From assembly GCA_903845115.1 (NCBI GenBank), contig CAIMWE010000076.1:1-64000 (forward strand): 64,000 nt of DNA, read 5' to 3'. The notes beneath the pieces are model-generated. The model was not told the origin of the DNA and made no database searches. It saw only the letters and a list, made by a program, of their open reading frames with translations. The stretch is from an uncultured Acidobacteriota bacterium (lineage in GTDB: Bacteria > Acidobacteriota > Thermoanaerobaculia > UBA5066). The translations under genes and the position numbers were made by a program. The first letter of the stretch is position 1; every line of letters starts with the position of its first letter. This document shows, one piece after another, positions 30,642-38,758 of this stretch.

Positions 30642-31892
30642 CTACCGCTGAAGGGAGGCCGCGAGGCGCGAGAGCGCCGCGTGGGCCGCGACGGTGACGA
30701 GGAGAGAGGGGAGCGTGCCGCCGATCGGGGCCGCGAGCCAGTACGTGGCCACCCCGAGGAGCCACGCGGCGGCCGAGGGTAGGACGAATCCCGATCCCGC
30801 GGCATACGGCCCGTTCGGGTCGTAGAGGTCCTCCACCCGGACCTTCGACCGGAGGACGAAGAAGTGGGAGAGGAGGACCCCGCCGACCGGGACGACCAGC
30901 GCCCCGAGGAGCATCATGAGATCGGCGTAACGGTCCAGCCACCCGCGCTGGAAGAGGGAGAGGGCGGTCCCGACGAGGCCGATGGACCAGATCGACAGGT
31001 GGTCCGGCGCCCTGGGAAAGATACTCTTCCAGGCCAGGGCCGAGAGGTAGAGGTTGACGAAGTTCGTGGTGAGGGTGGCCAGCGCGAGGAGGAGGGCGCC
31101 AGACGTCCCGAGGCCGACGGCCGCCAGCATCGCCCCGGGGTCGGTGCTCGACGCGGCGCGCGCGGCCGCGAAACCGAGCGGCATGAACCAGAGGCTCGTC
31201 AGTCCCAGGCCGCAGAAGACCGCCAGGGCGCCCTTGCCAGGGCTGGCCGTGTACCGCGAGTAGTCGGCGAACATCAGCAGCCACGAGACCTGATAGCCGA
31301 CGACCACGTCGAGTCCCTGGGGCCAGGGCATCGAGCCGTTCCCGGCCGCCCCCACGACCCCGGGCGGCAGGCGGAAGCAGGCCACCGTGAAGAGGACGCC
31401 GACAACGAGGAGGAGGGGGACCGCCACCCGGTCCGCCAGCCCCACCGCCCTCGGGCCCCCGGCTGCGATCGCCGTCGCCAGGAGGCCCAGGCCGATCGCC
31501 CACGCCCGCTCGCTCCCCGGACCCCCCGCGACCCGGGCGCAGGCCGAGGCGGCGATCACGTTGTTCACGGCGATCCAGGCGAAGTTGCTGACGTAGAGGA
31601 CCAGCGCGACCGCCGCCGCGCCCCGGAAGCCGAGCGCCGCCCGCGCCGCCACGACGGACGGGACGCCGAGGCGGGGCCCGAGCGGGGAGAGGGCCGCGAC
31701 GAGAAGCGCCCCGGCCAGGCTCCCGACCGCCACGAGGAGCCCGGCCGTCCGGAACGAGAACGCCGGCACGAGGGCTGCGCCCGTCTGGATGGTGGTGGCG
31801 ACGATGTTCGCGCCCGCGAAGATCAGGAAGAGGTCGAGCGGCGACTGGCGCCGGTCGGCCTCGCCCACGACGCCGATGTCGGCAGCCTGCAT
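30642..31892 (-). CDS. NCS1-family permease (cytosine/purine/allantoin type)
   Basis: The 416-residue protein has about 12 membrane helices. Features typical of the nucleobase:cation symporter-1 family are the first helix region LDLFLIFAGANIVATTIQTGA, VVGYQVSWLLMFADYSRYTASPGKG (helix 6 substrate region), and LATLTTNFVNLYLSALAWKSIFP. A cytosine, purine or hydantoin substrate is plausible. ATG 31892 is chosen because upstream codons overlap the preceding gene and look non-homologous. It lies 11 bases after the transglutaminase-like gene, in an apparent operon. Confidence 0.85.
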   Translation of the reverse strand: MQAADIGVVGEADRRQSPLDLFLIFAGANIVATTIQTGAALVPAFSFRTAGLLVAVGSLAGALLVAALSPLGPRLGVPSVVAARAALGFRGAAAVALVLYVSNFAWIAVNNVIAASACARVAGGPGSERAWAIGLGLLATAIAAGGPRAVGLADRVAVPLLLVVGVLFTVACFRLPPGVVGAAGNGSMPWPQGLDVVVGYQVSWLLMFADYSRYTASPGKGALAVFCGLGLTSLWFMPLGFAAARAASSTDPGAMLAAVGLGTSGALLLALATLTTNFVNLYLSALAWKSIFPRAPDHLSIWSIGLVGTALSLFQRGWLDRYADLMMLLGALVVPVGGVLLSHFFVLRSKVRVEDLYDPNGPYAAGSGFVLPSAAAWLLGVATYWLAAPIGGTLPSLLVTVAAHAALSRLAASLQR

Positions 31893-31903
31893 CGCCCGGG
31901 AGG

Positions 31904-32575
31904 TTACCGGATCGTCCGGATGCGCCCAGCCCAGAACGGCGGGGGCTCCACCGCCCCGTGCAGACCGGCTTCCTCGAGGCGCCGGTCGACCCTCGTCAGG
32001 CGGCGCGCCTGCGCGGGCGTCAGGAGGGAGACGAGCGGTCCGCTGCCGATCGCGTCGCTCACGTCCCATAGGTCCTCCCCCGCCCGCTCCCACCCGAGCC
32101 GGTCGAAGCAGGAGAGGTCCACCGGGCGGCTCCGGGCCCGGAGAGACTTCTCGGCATCCAGGTTGTAGTAGTGCTCGAAGTAGCTCATGGCCAGCTCGCG
32201 GAGGGTCCGGTAGACCGGCTCGCGGAAGCGAAGCCCGGCGTAGTTCGACTTCCCCACCGCGCCCCAGGCCCCTCGCTCCCCCTCGCGGAAGAGCGCGATC
32301 ACGTGGTCGTCGTCCCGGTGGGCGCGAAGGAGCAGGACGAGCGGCGGGCGGCCGTGGTGGCGGAACGCGGCGGCGGCGAGCATGGCCGCCTCGACGCAGT
32401 GCGCCACGCGGTCGCGCAGGACGCGCCGCGGAGAGCGGCAGGTCTCCCCGTCCGGCTCCTTGTTGTAGCGGACCTCCTCGTCCAGGAACCGCTGGATCCG
32501 CTCCGGCCGGCGGAGAGAAGCGAGGACCGCCTTCTCCTCGGGGCTCCAGGCGCTGCGCCGCGTCATCCGGCGCAC
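31904..32575 (-). CDS. Transglutaminase-like cysteine protein
   Basis: The 223-residue soluble protein contains RVAHCVEAAMLAAAAFRHHGRPPLVLLL and DDDHVIALFREGERGAWGAVGKSNYAGL. These supply a Cys on a helix followed by a His, the arrangement of transglutaminase-like/papain folds. The conserved PVYRTLRELAMSYFEHYYN segment follows. It could be a protease, an isopeptidase or an inactive relative. It is upstream of and nearly abuts the NCS1 permease. Its promoter region is shared with the divergent laccase-domain gene. Confidence 0.6.
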   Translation of the reverse strand: MRRMTRRSAWSPEEKAVLASLRRPERIQRFLDEEVRYNKEPDGETCRSPRRVLRDRVAHCVEAAMLAAAAFRHHGRPPLVLLLRAHRDDDHVIALFREGERGAWGAVGKSNYAGLRFREPVYRTLRELAMSYFEHYYNLDAEKSLRARSRPVDLSCFDRLGWERAGEDLWDVSDAIGSGPLVSLLTPAQARRLTRVDRRLEEAGLHGAVEPPPFWAGRIRTIR

Positions 32576-32654
32576 CTCCCGGCTCTCGCCGCTCCGCCAG
32601 CAGGGACGGACCGCGCCCCTCTCCCCAGTGCCATGGCTCCCCTCCGCTTGAGAT

Positions 32655-32675
32655 CCATTCTAGCCTCTAGAATGG
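32655..32675. promoter_or_regulatory. Perfect dyad containing opposed TAGAAT -10 boxes
   Basis: CCATTCTAG (32655-32663) and CTAGAATGG (32667-32675) are exact reverse complements separated by CCT. Each arm contains TAGAAT, a 5/6 match to TATAAT, on its own strand. The plus-strand box ends 6 bases before the GTG start at 32680, so that transcript would be nearly leaderless. The minus-strand box would serve the gene starting at 32575. It could instead be a repressor operator. Confidence 0.6.
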
Positions 32676-32679
32676 GGGC

Positions 32680-33444
32680 GTGACCTTCGATCCCCTCGCC
32701 GCCGCCTCTTCCGCCGGGGGGCGCTTCGGCGGCCTCCCCCCGGGGTTCGCGGCCGGCTACACCACCCGGCCGGTGGCCCCGGACGGGACGCCCGCCGACC
32801 TGGTCCCCCGGCTCCTGGCCGGGGCGCTCGGCTCCGCAGACGCCGAGGTGGTCCGACTCGTCCAGGTGCACGGGCGCGCGGTGCTCGAGGACGATTCGAG
32901 GCCGCGGCCCGGGTCCGACCGCGTCCTGGGCGAGGCCGACGCGGTGATCTCGCGGGCGGAAGGACGGCTCCTCTCGGTCTTCACCGCCGACTGCGTCCCG
33001 ATCCTCCTCGCCGACGGGGAGTCGGGCTGGATGGCCGCGATCCACGCGGGCTGGCGCGGCACCGCCGCCCGGATCGTCGACGCCGTCCTCGACCGGCTCT
33101 TCGAGCGGGGGGTCGCTCCAGCGTCCCTCTTCGCCCTCTTCGGCCCCTCGATCTCCAGCGCGGCCTACGAGGTGGGGCCGGAGGTGGCCGAGGCCCTCCT
33201 CGCCTCGGGCGGAGGGACCCCTCTCCCCGCCCTGGCCGTCGTCCCTGGACGGGGCGACCGGCACCACGTCGACCTCGGGTTGATCAACGAGACCTTCCTC
33301 CTCGCGCGGGGCCTCCTGCCGGAGCGGATCCGGCGCCCCGCGCTCTGCACGCTGAGCGATCCCCACCTCTTCCCCTCTTACCGGAGGGACGGCCCGGGGA
33401 CCGGCCGCATCGCGACCGGCATCGTCCGGACCGCTCTTCCCTAG
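32680..33444 (+). CDS. pgeF: PgeF/YfiH family laccase-domain protein
   Basis: The 254-residue protein has all hallmarks of the multicopper-polyphenol-oxidase-like (YfiH/PgeF) family: VRLVQVHG, FTADCVPILL, AIHAGWRGTAARI (the metal-site HAGWRG, about residue 125) and FGPSISSAAYEVG, ending with CTLSDPHLFPSYRRDG. E. coli PgeF removes mis-incorporated amino acids from UDP-MurNAc peptides; other members act on purine nucleosides. The GTG start at 32680 lies 4 bases after a perfect dyad with a -10-like arm. The next gene (DUF2911) follows after 30 bases. Confidence 0.9.
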   Translation: MTFDPLAAASSAGGRFGGLPPGFAAGYTTRPVAPDGTPADLVPRLLAGALGSADAEVVRLVQVHGRAVLEDDSRPRPGSDRVLGEADAVISRAEGRLLSVFTADCVPILLADGESGWMAAIHAGWRGTAARIVDAVLDRLFERGVAPASLFALFGPSISSAAYEVGPEVAEALLASGGGTPLPALAVVPGRGDRHHVDLGLINETFLLARGLLPERIRRPALCTLSDPHLFPSYRRDGPGTGRIATGIVRTALP

Positions 33445-33474
33445 CCCTGTCCCCATCTCGAAAGGAGCATTCAG

Positions 33475-34326
33475 ATGAAACGGATTCCCGCCCTTCTCGC
33501 CTGCCTCGCGGCCCTCGCGCCCCTCTCCGCCGCGGCACAGTTCCAGGCCCCTTACCCGAGCCCGAAGCAGACGGTCACGCAGACGGTCGGCGTCACCGAG
33601 ATAGCCGTCTCCTACAGCCGTCCCCTGGTCAAGGGGCGGAAGATCTGGGGAGAGCTGGTCCCGCTCGACAGGCCCTGGCGGACCGGGGCGAACCAGGCGA
33701 CCACCGTCACCTTCGGGGACGACGTCGTCGTCGAGGGGAAGAAGCTGGCCGCGGGGACCTACTCCCTCGTGACCATTCCGGGCAAGGACGAGTGGACCGT
33801 CATCTTCAACCTCGACACCGCCCTCTGGTACCGGACCGACTACAACGCGGCGCTCGACCTCCTCCGGGTCAAGGTGAAGCCGGGTCCCTCGGAGTTCCGG
33901 GAGAGCTTCGAGATCGGCTTCCGGGACGTGGGCCCCGATTCCGCGAAGCTGGTCCTCGCCTGGGAGAAGCTGGCCGTGCCGGTCTCGCTGCAGGTCGACA
34001 CGAAGGGGCTCGCGGTCGCCAGGGCCCGCGAGGCGGTGGCGAAGGCGAAGATCGACGACTGGGAGACGCCCCTCGGCGTGGCCCGCTACTACGCGACGGA
34101 GAAGGTGAACCTGGCCGAGGCGCTCGGGCTCGCCGAGAAGTCGATCACGATCAAGAAGGGGTGGGCGAACGTGGCGTGGAAGGCCCGCATCCTCGCGGCG
34201 GACGGCAAGCTCCCCGACGCCGTGAAGGCCGGCGAGGAGGCCGTCCAGCTCGCGAAGGCCTCGCCCGACAAGCCCAGCACGGCCTCGCTCGAGAAGCAGA
34301 TCGCGGAATGGAAGGCCGGGAAGTAG
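33475..34326 (+). CDS. Exported DUF2911 protein
   Basis: The 283-residue protein has a signal peptide (residues 1 to about 21, ending LSAAAQ) and a DUF2911 domain (about 30-185) marked by ISYSRPLVKGRKIWGELVP-like sequence (VSYSRPLVKGRKIWGELVP), PWRTGANQATTVTF and YRTDYNAALDLLRVKVK. The C-terminal 90 residues are helical and TPR-like. DUF2911 proteins are common exported proteins of unknown function in Bacteroidota and Acidobacteriota. GAAAGGAG precedes the ATG. Confidence 0.88.
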   Translation: MKRIPALLACLAALAPLSAAAQFQAPYPSPKQTVTQTVGVTEIAVSYSRPLVKGRKIWGELVPLDRPWRTGANQATTVTFGDDVVVEGKKLAAGTYSLVTIPGKDEWTVIFNLDTALWYRTDYNAALDLLRVKVKPGPSEFRESFEIGFRDVGPDSAKLVLAWEKLAVPVSLQVDTKGLAVARAREAVAKAKIDDWETPLGVARYYATEKVNLAEALGLAEKSITIKKGWANVAWKARILAADGKLPDAVKAGEEAVQLAKASPDKPSTASLEKQIAEWKAGK

Positions 34327-34336
34327 AAGGTGTCTC

Positions 34337-36049
34337 TCAGGCGGCCGGCTCGAGCGATCGGCCGGCCGCCTCTCCCCTCGCGACCTGGAGCAAGAGCGCC
34401 AGGGCGACGACGAGGAGGCACCCGACCACGTTGAACCAGAGGAACGACACCTTCGTGCAGGCGAAGAGGAGGAGGACCGCCGCCTCCGAGATCAGCGCCG
34501 CCCCGAAGACCGCCCTTCCTCCGACGCTCTTCGCGTAGAACGCCACGAGGAAGATCCCCAGGATCGTCCCGTAGAAGAGCGACCCCAGGACGTTCACCGC
34601 CTCCACCAGCGTGCCGAGCTTGCTGGCGAACTGGGCGAACGCCACGGCGACGACTCCCCACAGGACCGTCGCCCGGCGCGACACGGCGACGTAGTGCGCG
34701 TCGGTCGCGTCGGGCCGGACGAACCGCTTGTACCCGTCCACGACCGTCGTGGAGGCCAGCGCCGTCAGCTCGGCCGACGCCGACGACATTGCCGCCGAGA
34801 AGACCGCCGCCAGGATCAGGCCGACGAGGCCGGTCGGGAGGTTCTCCAGGACGAACCGGAGGAAGACATAGTTCGTGTCGCGCCCGTCGGAGAGAGGGTT
34901 GCTCTTCCGGACGAGGGCGCTGACCCGCTCGCGGGCGGAGTCGTAGCGCGTCCCGGCCGCGCGGATCGCGTCCCGGGCCGCCCCCTCGGCGGCAGGCGAG
35001 CCGTCCCGGCGCGCCGCGAGGTACCGGCCCACCGCAGCCCTCCTCTCGTCCACGGCCGCCCGGTGCTCGCCTTCTGCCTCCGCGTACTCCGCCCGGAGCG
35101 GGCCCGCGGCGAGCCGCCGGGACTCGACCGGGTTGAAGTGGGCCGGCGGGGGGACGAACTGGTAGACGACGAAGACCATCGCCCCGACGAAGAGGATCAG
35201 GAACTGCATCGGGACCTTGGCGAGTCCGTTGAAGAGAAGCCCCAGCCGGCTCTGGGTGATCGAGCGGCCCGAGAGGTACCGGCCCACCTGGGACTGGTCG
35301 GTGCCGAAGTACGACAGCGCCAGGAAAAAGCCGCCGATCAGCCCAGACCAGAAGTTGTAGCGGTTCGAGAGGTCGAACGAGAAGTCGACGGCGTTCAGCT
35401 TCCCGGAGACTCCCGCCACCGCGACCGCCTCGGAGAACGAGACGTCGTGGGGGAGCAGCCGGAGGATGGCCACCAGGGCCAGTCCCATCCCGGAGAGGAT
35501 CACCAGCATCTGCTGGAGCTGGGTGACGCTGACGGCCCGCGAGCCGCCCGTCGCGGTGTAGACGATCACGAGGAGGCCGACCCCGGCCGTGGTGACCGAG
35601 ACGGGCCAGTCGAGCAGGACCGACAGGACGACCGAGGGGGCGTAGATGGTCAGCCCCGTGGCCAGACCCCGCTGCACGAGGAAGAGACCGGCGGCCAGCG
35701 CCCGGGTCCTCGCGTCGAACCTCCGCTCGAGGTATTCGTAGGCGGTCAGGACCTTCAGCCGGTGGTAGATCGGGACGGCGGTGATCGAGAGCACCACCAT
35801 CGCCAGCGGCAGGCCGAAGTAGAACTGGACGAAGCCGAGGCCGTCCTTGAAGGCCTGGCCGGGCGTGGAGAGGAAGGTGATCGCGCTGGCCTGGGTCGCC
35901 ATGACCGACAGCGCGACCATCCACCAGGGGAGAGAGTGGCCGGCGAGGACGAAGGAGTCCAGGTTCCGTTGCCGACGCGTCTTCCAGGTCCCGTAGACGA
36001 CGATGAAGGTGAGCGTCCCGGCCAGGACCAGCCAGTCGGCGGTCTTCAA
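34337..36049 (-). CDS. Sodium:solute symporter (SSS family)
   Basis: The 570-residue protein has about 13 membrane helices with SSS landmarks: LAGHSLPWWMVALSVMATQASAITFLSTPGQAF (helix 1 sodium site, about 36-68), TATGGSRAVSVTQLQQ, and FFLALSYFGTDQSQVGRYLSGRS. A roughly 85-residue charged helical insertion (about 300-385, rich in Ala, Arg and Glu) interrupts the usual loop. The solute is unknown. Its ATG overlaps the stop of the 48-residue membrane protein (ATGA, 36046-36049), which in turn overlaps the PIG-L gene. Confidence 0.9.
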   Translation of the reverse strand: MKTADWLVLAGTLTFIVVYGTWKTRRQRNLDSFVLAGHSLPWWMVALSVMATQASAITFLSTPGQAFKDGLGFVQFYFGLPLAMVVLSITAVPIYHRLKVLTAYEYLERRFDARTRALAAGLFLVQRGLATGLTIYAPSVVLSVLLDWPVSVTTAGVGLLVIVYTATGGSRAVSVTQLQQMLVILSGMGLALVAILRLLPHDVSFSEAVAVAGVSGKLNAVDFSFDLSNRYNFWSGLIGGFFLALSYFGTDQSQVGRYLSGRSITQSRLGLLFNGLAKVPMQFLILFVGAMVFVVYQFVPPPAHFNPVESRRLAAGPLRAEYAEAEGEHRAAVDERRAAVGRYLAARRDGSPAAEGAARDAIRAAGTRYDSARERVSALVRKSNPLSDGRDTNYVFLRFVLENLPTGLVGLILAAVFSAAMSSASAELTALASTTVVDGYKRFVRPDATDAHYVAVSRRATVLWGVVAVAFAQFASKLGTLVEAVNVLGSLFYGTILGIFLVAFYAKSVGGRAVFGAALISEAAVLLLFACTKVSFLWFNVVGCLLVVALALLLQVARGEAAGRSLEPAA

Positions 36050-36192
36050 CGGAAGGTCCTCGCGAGGACCGAGAAGAGCACGACGAGGAGGACGAGGTTC
36101 GCGATCACCCCGGCGTAGAGGACCGCCCAGCTTCCGCCGACGGGCGGCCGGTCGCCCTCTTCGCCGGGCCGGGGAGGAGGGCTGGCAGTCAC
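36046..36192 (-). CDS. 48-residue single-pass membrane protein between PIG-L and symporter genes
   Basis: GTG at 36192 overlaps the PIG-L stop (GTGA) and the TGA stop overlaps the symporter ATG (ATGA). The peptide has a hydrophilic proline-rich N-terminus (TASPPPRPGEEGDRPP) and one membrane helix (about residues 23-44, WAVLYAGVIANLVLLVVLFSV) ending in ARTFR. Coupled junctions at both ends argue strongly that it is translated. It may be a small accessory subunit of the symporter, as small proteins accompany some SSS transporters. This is inference. Confidence 0.75.
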   Translation of the reverse strand: MTASPPPRPGEEGDRPPVGGSWAVLYAGVIANLVLLVVLFSVLARTFR

Positions 36193-38705
36193 CTCGTCGA
36201 AGCCGAGACGAGGTTGGCGAAGAGGCGGTAGGCCCCCGGGACTCCCGCGGGGAGCTGGCGGAAGAACGCGAGCCCCGTGTAGACGAAGGTCCCCTTGCCG
36301 TACCGAGCCGCGAGGAGCGCCCCCTTCGTCTCCTTCTCCCCCGGGTCGGCCATCGCGAGGAGCGCCTCGTACCGTTCGTCCCAGCTTCCCGGGTAGTAGA
36401 GCCCCCGCTCCTGGACCCAGCCCTCGAAGTCCCTCGGGCCGATCCGGTTCGGTGCGGAGAGGAGCGGATGGTCCGGCGCGAGGAGCCGGACCGGAGCCTC
36501 TTCGACGGTGACGCGGTCCCTCGAGAGCTTCATCGGGAAGGGGCCCGTGTCGGCCACGACGAGGTCCTGGCTGGTGTTGTACTGGACGACGAACGTCCCG
36601 CCCTCCTTCACGTAGTCGAGGAGCCGGGACTGGACCGCGGCGAGGCGTTTCCTGGTGTTGTAGGCGCGGACGCCCGCCACGATCGCGTCGTACCGCCCGA
36701 GAGGCGCGGTGGCCAGCTCCTCGTCCGAGAGGAGGACGACCTCCAGACCGAGCTGGCGCAGGGCCTCGGGGACCTCGTCCCCTGACCCCATGACGTAGCC
36801 GATCCGCTTCGCGCGGACGAGCGCGTCCTCCCGGACGAGCCTCGCCTCCGCGGCCGGAGCGAGGGCGATCGGCGGGATGTGGGCGTGGTCGATCCGGACG
36901 AGGTCGTGCGAGAAGGTGGCGCCGTCCACGGTGGCCTCGGCGCGGGCCGTGCCGACCGCCGGACCGGCCGGAGGGGTGACGGTGAACCGCAGGAGGACCT
37001 CGTCTCCCTCGCCCCGAAGCGAGAAGGGCCGTGCCGGAGAGACCGCCCAGCCCGGCGGGACCTTCAGCGTGGCGACGCCCGAGACCTCTTTCTTTCCGGC
37101 CCTGACCGTGACGCCGATCTCCCGGCCGCTCCGGTTGGCGAAGAAGAGGACCGGCGCGGAGAGGTGCAGCGACGCCTTGGGCGTGACCTCCAGGGGGCGG
37201 TATCGCTCGCCGATCACCGGGTCGGTCGAACGGTGCTGGACCGGGACCTCGAAGACGATCGGCTCGCCGGACACCTCGAGGGTGACGCGGGCCGTCAGGG
37301 CGGGAGGGTTCTCGGGGCGGCCGATGGCGCGGGGATCCGCGACCCGGAAGAGGCCTCCCGCCGGAGGGGAGTCGAGCCAGTACGGATTGGTCTCGTCCGC
37401 CGCCTCCGGGACCCGGACCGCGAAGTCCGTCTTCACCGGCCTGTTGTTCTCTAGAGGCGTTGTCCCCTCGAAGGGCGCGGCCGCCCAGGGGAGGTCGATC
37501 CGGCGGAGGACGACCGGTGCGCTCGAGCGATTGAGGGCGACGACCGAGACCGGCAGCTCCGATCCGGGGGTCGCCGCGAACCGCTCGGCGATCGCCTCGA
37601 TCCAGAGTCCTCCGGCCGTCCGGACCGTCTCGTCCAGCTCCTTCCGTTTCGCCGCGACCCAGGGCGACGGGGCGAGAGAGGCCATCGCCCGCCTGGCCTC
37701 CACGAGGAACGGGATCACGTCGGCGGGCCGGTCGGGGCGAAAGGCCCGGACCGCTCTCTCGAGGGGCTCGATCACCTTCTCCCCCCCGGGGACCCTCCGC
37801 CACGTCGTGTCGATGCCGTCCATCGGGTCCGCGGCCGGCGCGTCTCCCAGCCGGGGCTCGAGGTAGTTGACGAGCGTTCCGCGGCGCTCGGCGGAGCCGA
37901 ACCCCTGGCTCTTGTGCATCGAACGGCTCTCGGCGGCGATCTCCGAGTACGACCTGCCCAGGAACGGGTTGTAGGCGCCCAGGTCGACCTCGAGCAGCCT
38001 GGGGAGCTTGGGGGCCCGCTCCTCGGGCTTCACGCGGTAGGCGTTCCAGAGCAGCCGCCTGGCCGCCCACGGCGCCAGGCCGTCCCGGGCGATCTGGTCG
38101 GGGAACCGGTCCGGGTCCGCCGCCGCGCGAAACGCCTCCTCGGCCAGCAGGGCCGAGGCCGTGTGGTGCCCGTGGCCACCGTCCCCGTTCGTCGGGAACC
38201 GCGTGACGATCACGTCGGGGCGGAAGGTCCGGATGACGCGGACGACGTCCGAGAGGACCTCCTCCCTGCCCCAGATCGAGAGCGATTCCTCCGGCGACTT
38301 GGAGTAACCGAAGTCGATGGCCCGCGTGAAGAACTGCTCGGCCCCGTCGATCCGCCTCGCGGCCAGGAGCTCCTGGGTCCGGATCAGGCCGATCTGCTCC
38401 CCGCGCTCGGACCCGATCAGGTTCTGCCCTCCGTCCCCCCGGGTGAGCGAGAGATACGCCGCCCGGTAGAGCCGGCCGCGGGCGAGCCACGAGAGCATCG
38501 CGGTGTTCTCGTCGTCGGGGTGCGCTCCCACGTAGAGGACGTTCCCGACGACGAGGAGCCGGCGGAGCGCCAGCGCGACCTCTCCGGCGCTGTAGGCGTT
38601 GGGTGGCTGCGCGAGGGCGGCGCCGCGCCAGGAGGGGAGGATGCCGGCGAGGAAGAGGACGAGGAGCGCCGCGAGGGCGCGGGAGGCTCTGGGGCGGCGG
38701 ATCAT
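36189..38705 (-). CDS. Exported PIG-L family deacetylase-like protein
   Basis: The 838-residue protein starts with a signal peptide (to about residue 32, ending ALAQ). A PIG-L/LmbE domain follows with VLYVGAHPDDENTAMLSWLA (AHPDDE zinc motif, about 57-75), RGDGGQN, and TRFPTNGDGGHGHHTASALLAEEAF (second histidine site). PIG-L enzymes are zinc amidases/deacetylases of N-acetylglucosamine derivatives. The long C-terminal part contains beta-sandwich (NEW3-like) and a glutamine-amidotransferase-like region. ATG 38705 is chosen because upstream in-frame sequence is non-homologous. It heads a coupled operon with the 48-residue protein and the SSS symporter. Confidence 0.85.
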   Translation of the reverse strand: MIRRPRASRALAALLVLFLAGILPSWRGAALAQPPNAYSAGEVALALRRLLVVGNVLYVGAHPDDENTAMLSWLARGRLYRAAYLSLTRGDGGQNLIGSERGEQIGLIRTQELLAARRIDGAEQFFTRAIDFGYSKSPEESLSIWGREEVLSDVVRVIRTFRPDVIVTRFPTNGDGGHGHHTASALLAEEAFRAAADPDRFPDQIARDGLAPWAARRLLWNAYRVKPEERAPKLPRLLEVDLGAYNPFLGRSYSEIAAESRSMHKSQGFGSAERRGTLVNYLEPRLGDAPAADPMDGIDTTWRRVPGGEKVIEPLERAVRAFRPDRPADVIPFLVEARRAMASLAPSPWVAAKRKELDETVRTAGGLWIEAIAERFAATPGSELPVSVVALNRSSAPVVLRRIDLPWAAAPFEGTTPLENNRPVKTDFAVRVPEAADETNPYWLDSPPAGGLFRVADPRAIGRPENPPALTARVTLEVSGEPIVFEVPVQHRSTDPVIGERYRPLEVTPKASLHLSAPVLFFANRSGREIGVTVRAGKKEVSGVATLKVPPGWAVSPARPFSLRGEGDEVLLRFTVTPPAGPAVGTARAEATVDGATFSHDLVRIDHAHIPPIALAPAAEARLVREDALVRAKRIGYVMGSGDEVPEALRQLGLEVVLLSDEELATAPLGRYDAIVAGVRAYNTRKRLAAVQSRLLDYVKEGGTFVVQYNTSQDLVVADTGPFPMKLSRDRVTVEEAPVRLLAPDHPLLSAPNRIGPRDFEGWVQERGLYYPGSWDERYEALLAMADPGEKETKGALLAARYGKGTFVYTGLAFFRQLPAGVPGAYRLFANLVSASTR

Positions 38706-38758
38706 CGTCCGGAGGATACGTGCCGCCCCTCGAAAAAGATGCGCGCCCGCTCGACCCC

